Below are positions 21,188 through 21,790 of a stretch of 21,790 nucleotides of DNA, one piece after another. The translations under genes were made by a program, and so were the position numbers. Source of the stretch: a virus. The notes beneath the pieces are model-generated. The model ran no database searches, was not told where the DNA came from, and worked only from the letters and a program-made list of their open reading frames with translations. The stretch covers positions 1-21,790 of the IMG/VR virus record IMGVR_UViG_3300042691_018841; one strand, 5' to 3'. Position 1 is the stretch's first letter. Every line of letters begins with the position of its first letter.

Positions 21188-21790
21188 AGCTGCCCGAGTA
21201 GGTTAATTCCTGCGCAAGGTGGTCGAAAGTCCTGTATAACAGGGCCGTTAAGTTGAGCCGAGGGTCAGCGGCTAACGGCTGATTCGGCGCAAGCGGATGT
21301 GGCGTCTGCAACATCTGATTCAATAATAATAGAAATTGGCTGAATGCGCCCTGAGTTTGCTGAACCATTCTGAATGGAAAGCCTTTAAGCATTTCCGCCC
21401 GCTCAGAATCGGTCTTATCTGGGAACAAGAATTTGAGTGCTTCCACGCTGTCAACACCAAGTTCTTGTAAGTTCCGAACAACAATAGACTTTTGGTTAAT
21501 GTCATACGCTGTATCTTCGTAGACATCACCTTGGAATCTATACGAAACTGTGCGATCACCGTCTGGAGGTAATCCGTACACACCACGCGGGATCTTGTTA
21601 TTTTCAAGCGCCTCAGCAATCTTTCGATCGACATCCTGCTCGAACTTCGCTATTCGGTTTTCGTACCGAGCAATCGCTTCTTGGGTCTGCTCAGTCGGAG
21701 GCTTAGGCGCCTTCAGTCCTGTAACTTCTACAAACGTCTGACGGAATACATTTTCCTGATGATACAGAATCATTTCAAGAAGCTTGCAGA
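20694..21790 (-). CDS. C-terminal part of a portal-like protein, 5' end outside the window
   Basis: The frame is open to the right edge of the window. An ATG at 21773 gives 359 residues, but the preceding codons (CKLLE) read naturally into it, so the true start may lie beyond. Residues about 35-60 form a charged helix (YENRIAKFEQDVDRKIAEAL). Residues about 115-190 hold the FPFRMVQQTQGAFSQFLLLL and FDHLAQELTYSG segments of a helical wing-like domain. From about residue 195 it is Gly/Pro-rich, ending GSSAAQRGNRRRR. Placement ahead of scaffold and capsid genes suggests the portal C-terminus, which is an inference. The last 494 nt overlap the scaffold-like gene in another frame. Confidence 0.55.
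   Translation of the reverse strand, partial: CKLLEMILYHQENVFRQTFVEVTGLKAPKPPTEQTQEAIARYENRIAKFEQDVDRKIAEALENNKIPRGVYGLPPDGDRTVSYRFQGDVYEDTAYDINQKSIVVRNLQELGVDSVEALKFLFPDKTDSERAEMLKGFPFRMVQQTQGAFSQFLLLLNQMLQTPHPLAPNQPLAADPRLNLTALLYRTFDHLAQELTYSGSYEPADPSFDPEPGIPGGSGPAGSAFGGYGFNQLPAMGSNYPGGTFGSYAPTAVAGNTGYGPFYQQPVQPVSVQLLPEQSVGSSNEQPGAGGFPNLPVPQPDSTVSLVPNGAAGYSTVQSEFTGPGAISGGLGSADLVQQRLYNPEFLSDFYGSSAAQRGNRRRR

Noticed and set aside
1-21790. Search by eye for the cyanobacterial HIP1 octamer GCGATCGC as host evidence
   Set aside because: I saw several partial forms (CGATCG) but no complete octamer, so it gives no positive support for the host; a computed count would be needed.

Overview
This window looks like part of the genome of a tailed double-stranded DNA phage. 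Genes are packed with ATGA-type overlaps, virion genes dominate, and two homing-endonuclease genes are present. A small protein resembling NblA, the cyanobacterial phycobilisome-degradation adaptor, suggests a cyanobacterial host with phycobilisomes. That host assignment is an inference. No integrase, tRNA, CRISPR array or ribosomal gene was recognised.

Layout. (1) Positions 1-2565, plus strand: a run of small, mostly unrecognised genes of early or regulatory type. They include a winged-helix-like protein (cut by the window edge), a coiled-coil protein, a degenerate HNH-like protein with a perfect intrinsic terminator inside it, a helix-turn-helix protein behind a strongly structured leader, an unknown protein, and a Dam-family methyltransferase homologue whose catalytic NPPY-type motif reads YPPR. 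(2) Positions 2537-5422, minus strand: two unrecognised proteins, a two-domain cell-wall lysin (GH104-like plus M23-like), the NblA-like protein and a small conserved phage protein. (3) Positions 5415-7004, plus strand: an inverted cassette inside the minus-strand block, with a GIY-YIG endonuclease, an excisionase-like helix-turn-helix protein and a Dps-like ferritin with all four ferroxidase ligands. Its first start codon and last stop codon both overlap the opposing genes. (4) Positions 7001-21790, minus strand, transcribed right to left: portal-like C-terminus, scaffold-like protein, two small proteins, a large adhesin-like protein, the major capsid protein, an abundant virion protein followed by a terminator, a helix-hairpin-helix protein, a paralogous pair of neck-like proteins, a long Pro/Ala-rich protein with one membrane segment, and several virion or fibre proteins.

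The clearest reconstruction is the major capsid gene. It is split by a 993-nt group I intron (16038-17030) carrying a LAGLIDADG endonuclease. The short first exon (17139-17031, TTG start) is easy to miss. Joining the exons restores one 371-residue reading frame, and the intron shows P, Q, R and S core elements, P1 with a U-G splice pair and a terminal G.

The virion genes probably act together in head assembly (portal, scaffold, capsid, decoration), neck and tail assembly, host adhesion and wall penetration. The NblA-like and Dps-like proteins are candidate host-physiology genes. Many virion genes use GTG or TTG starts. Two intrinsic terminators (near 20193-20222 and 14096-14122) divide the late block into transcription units.
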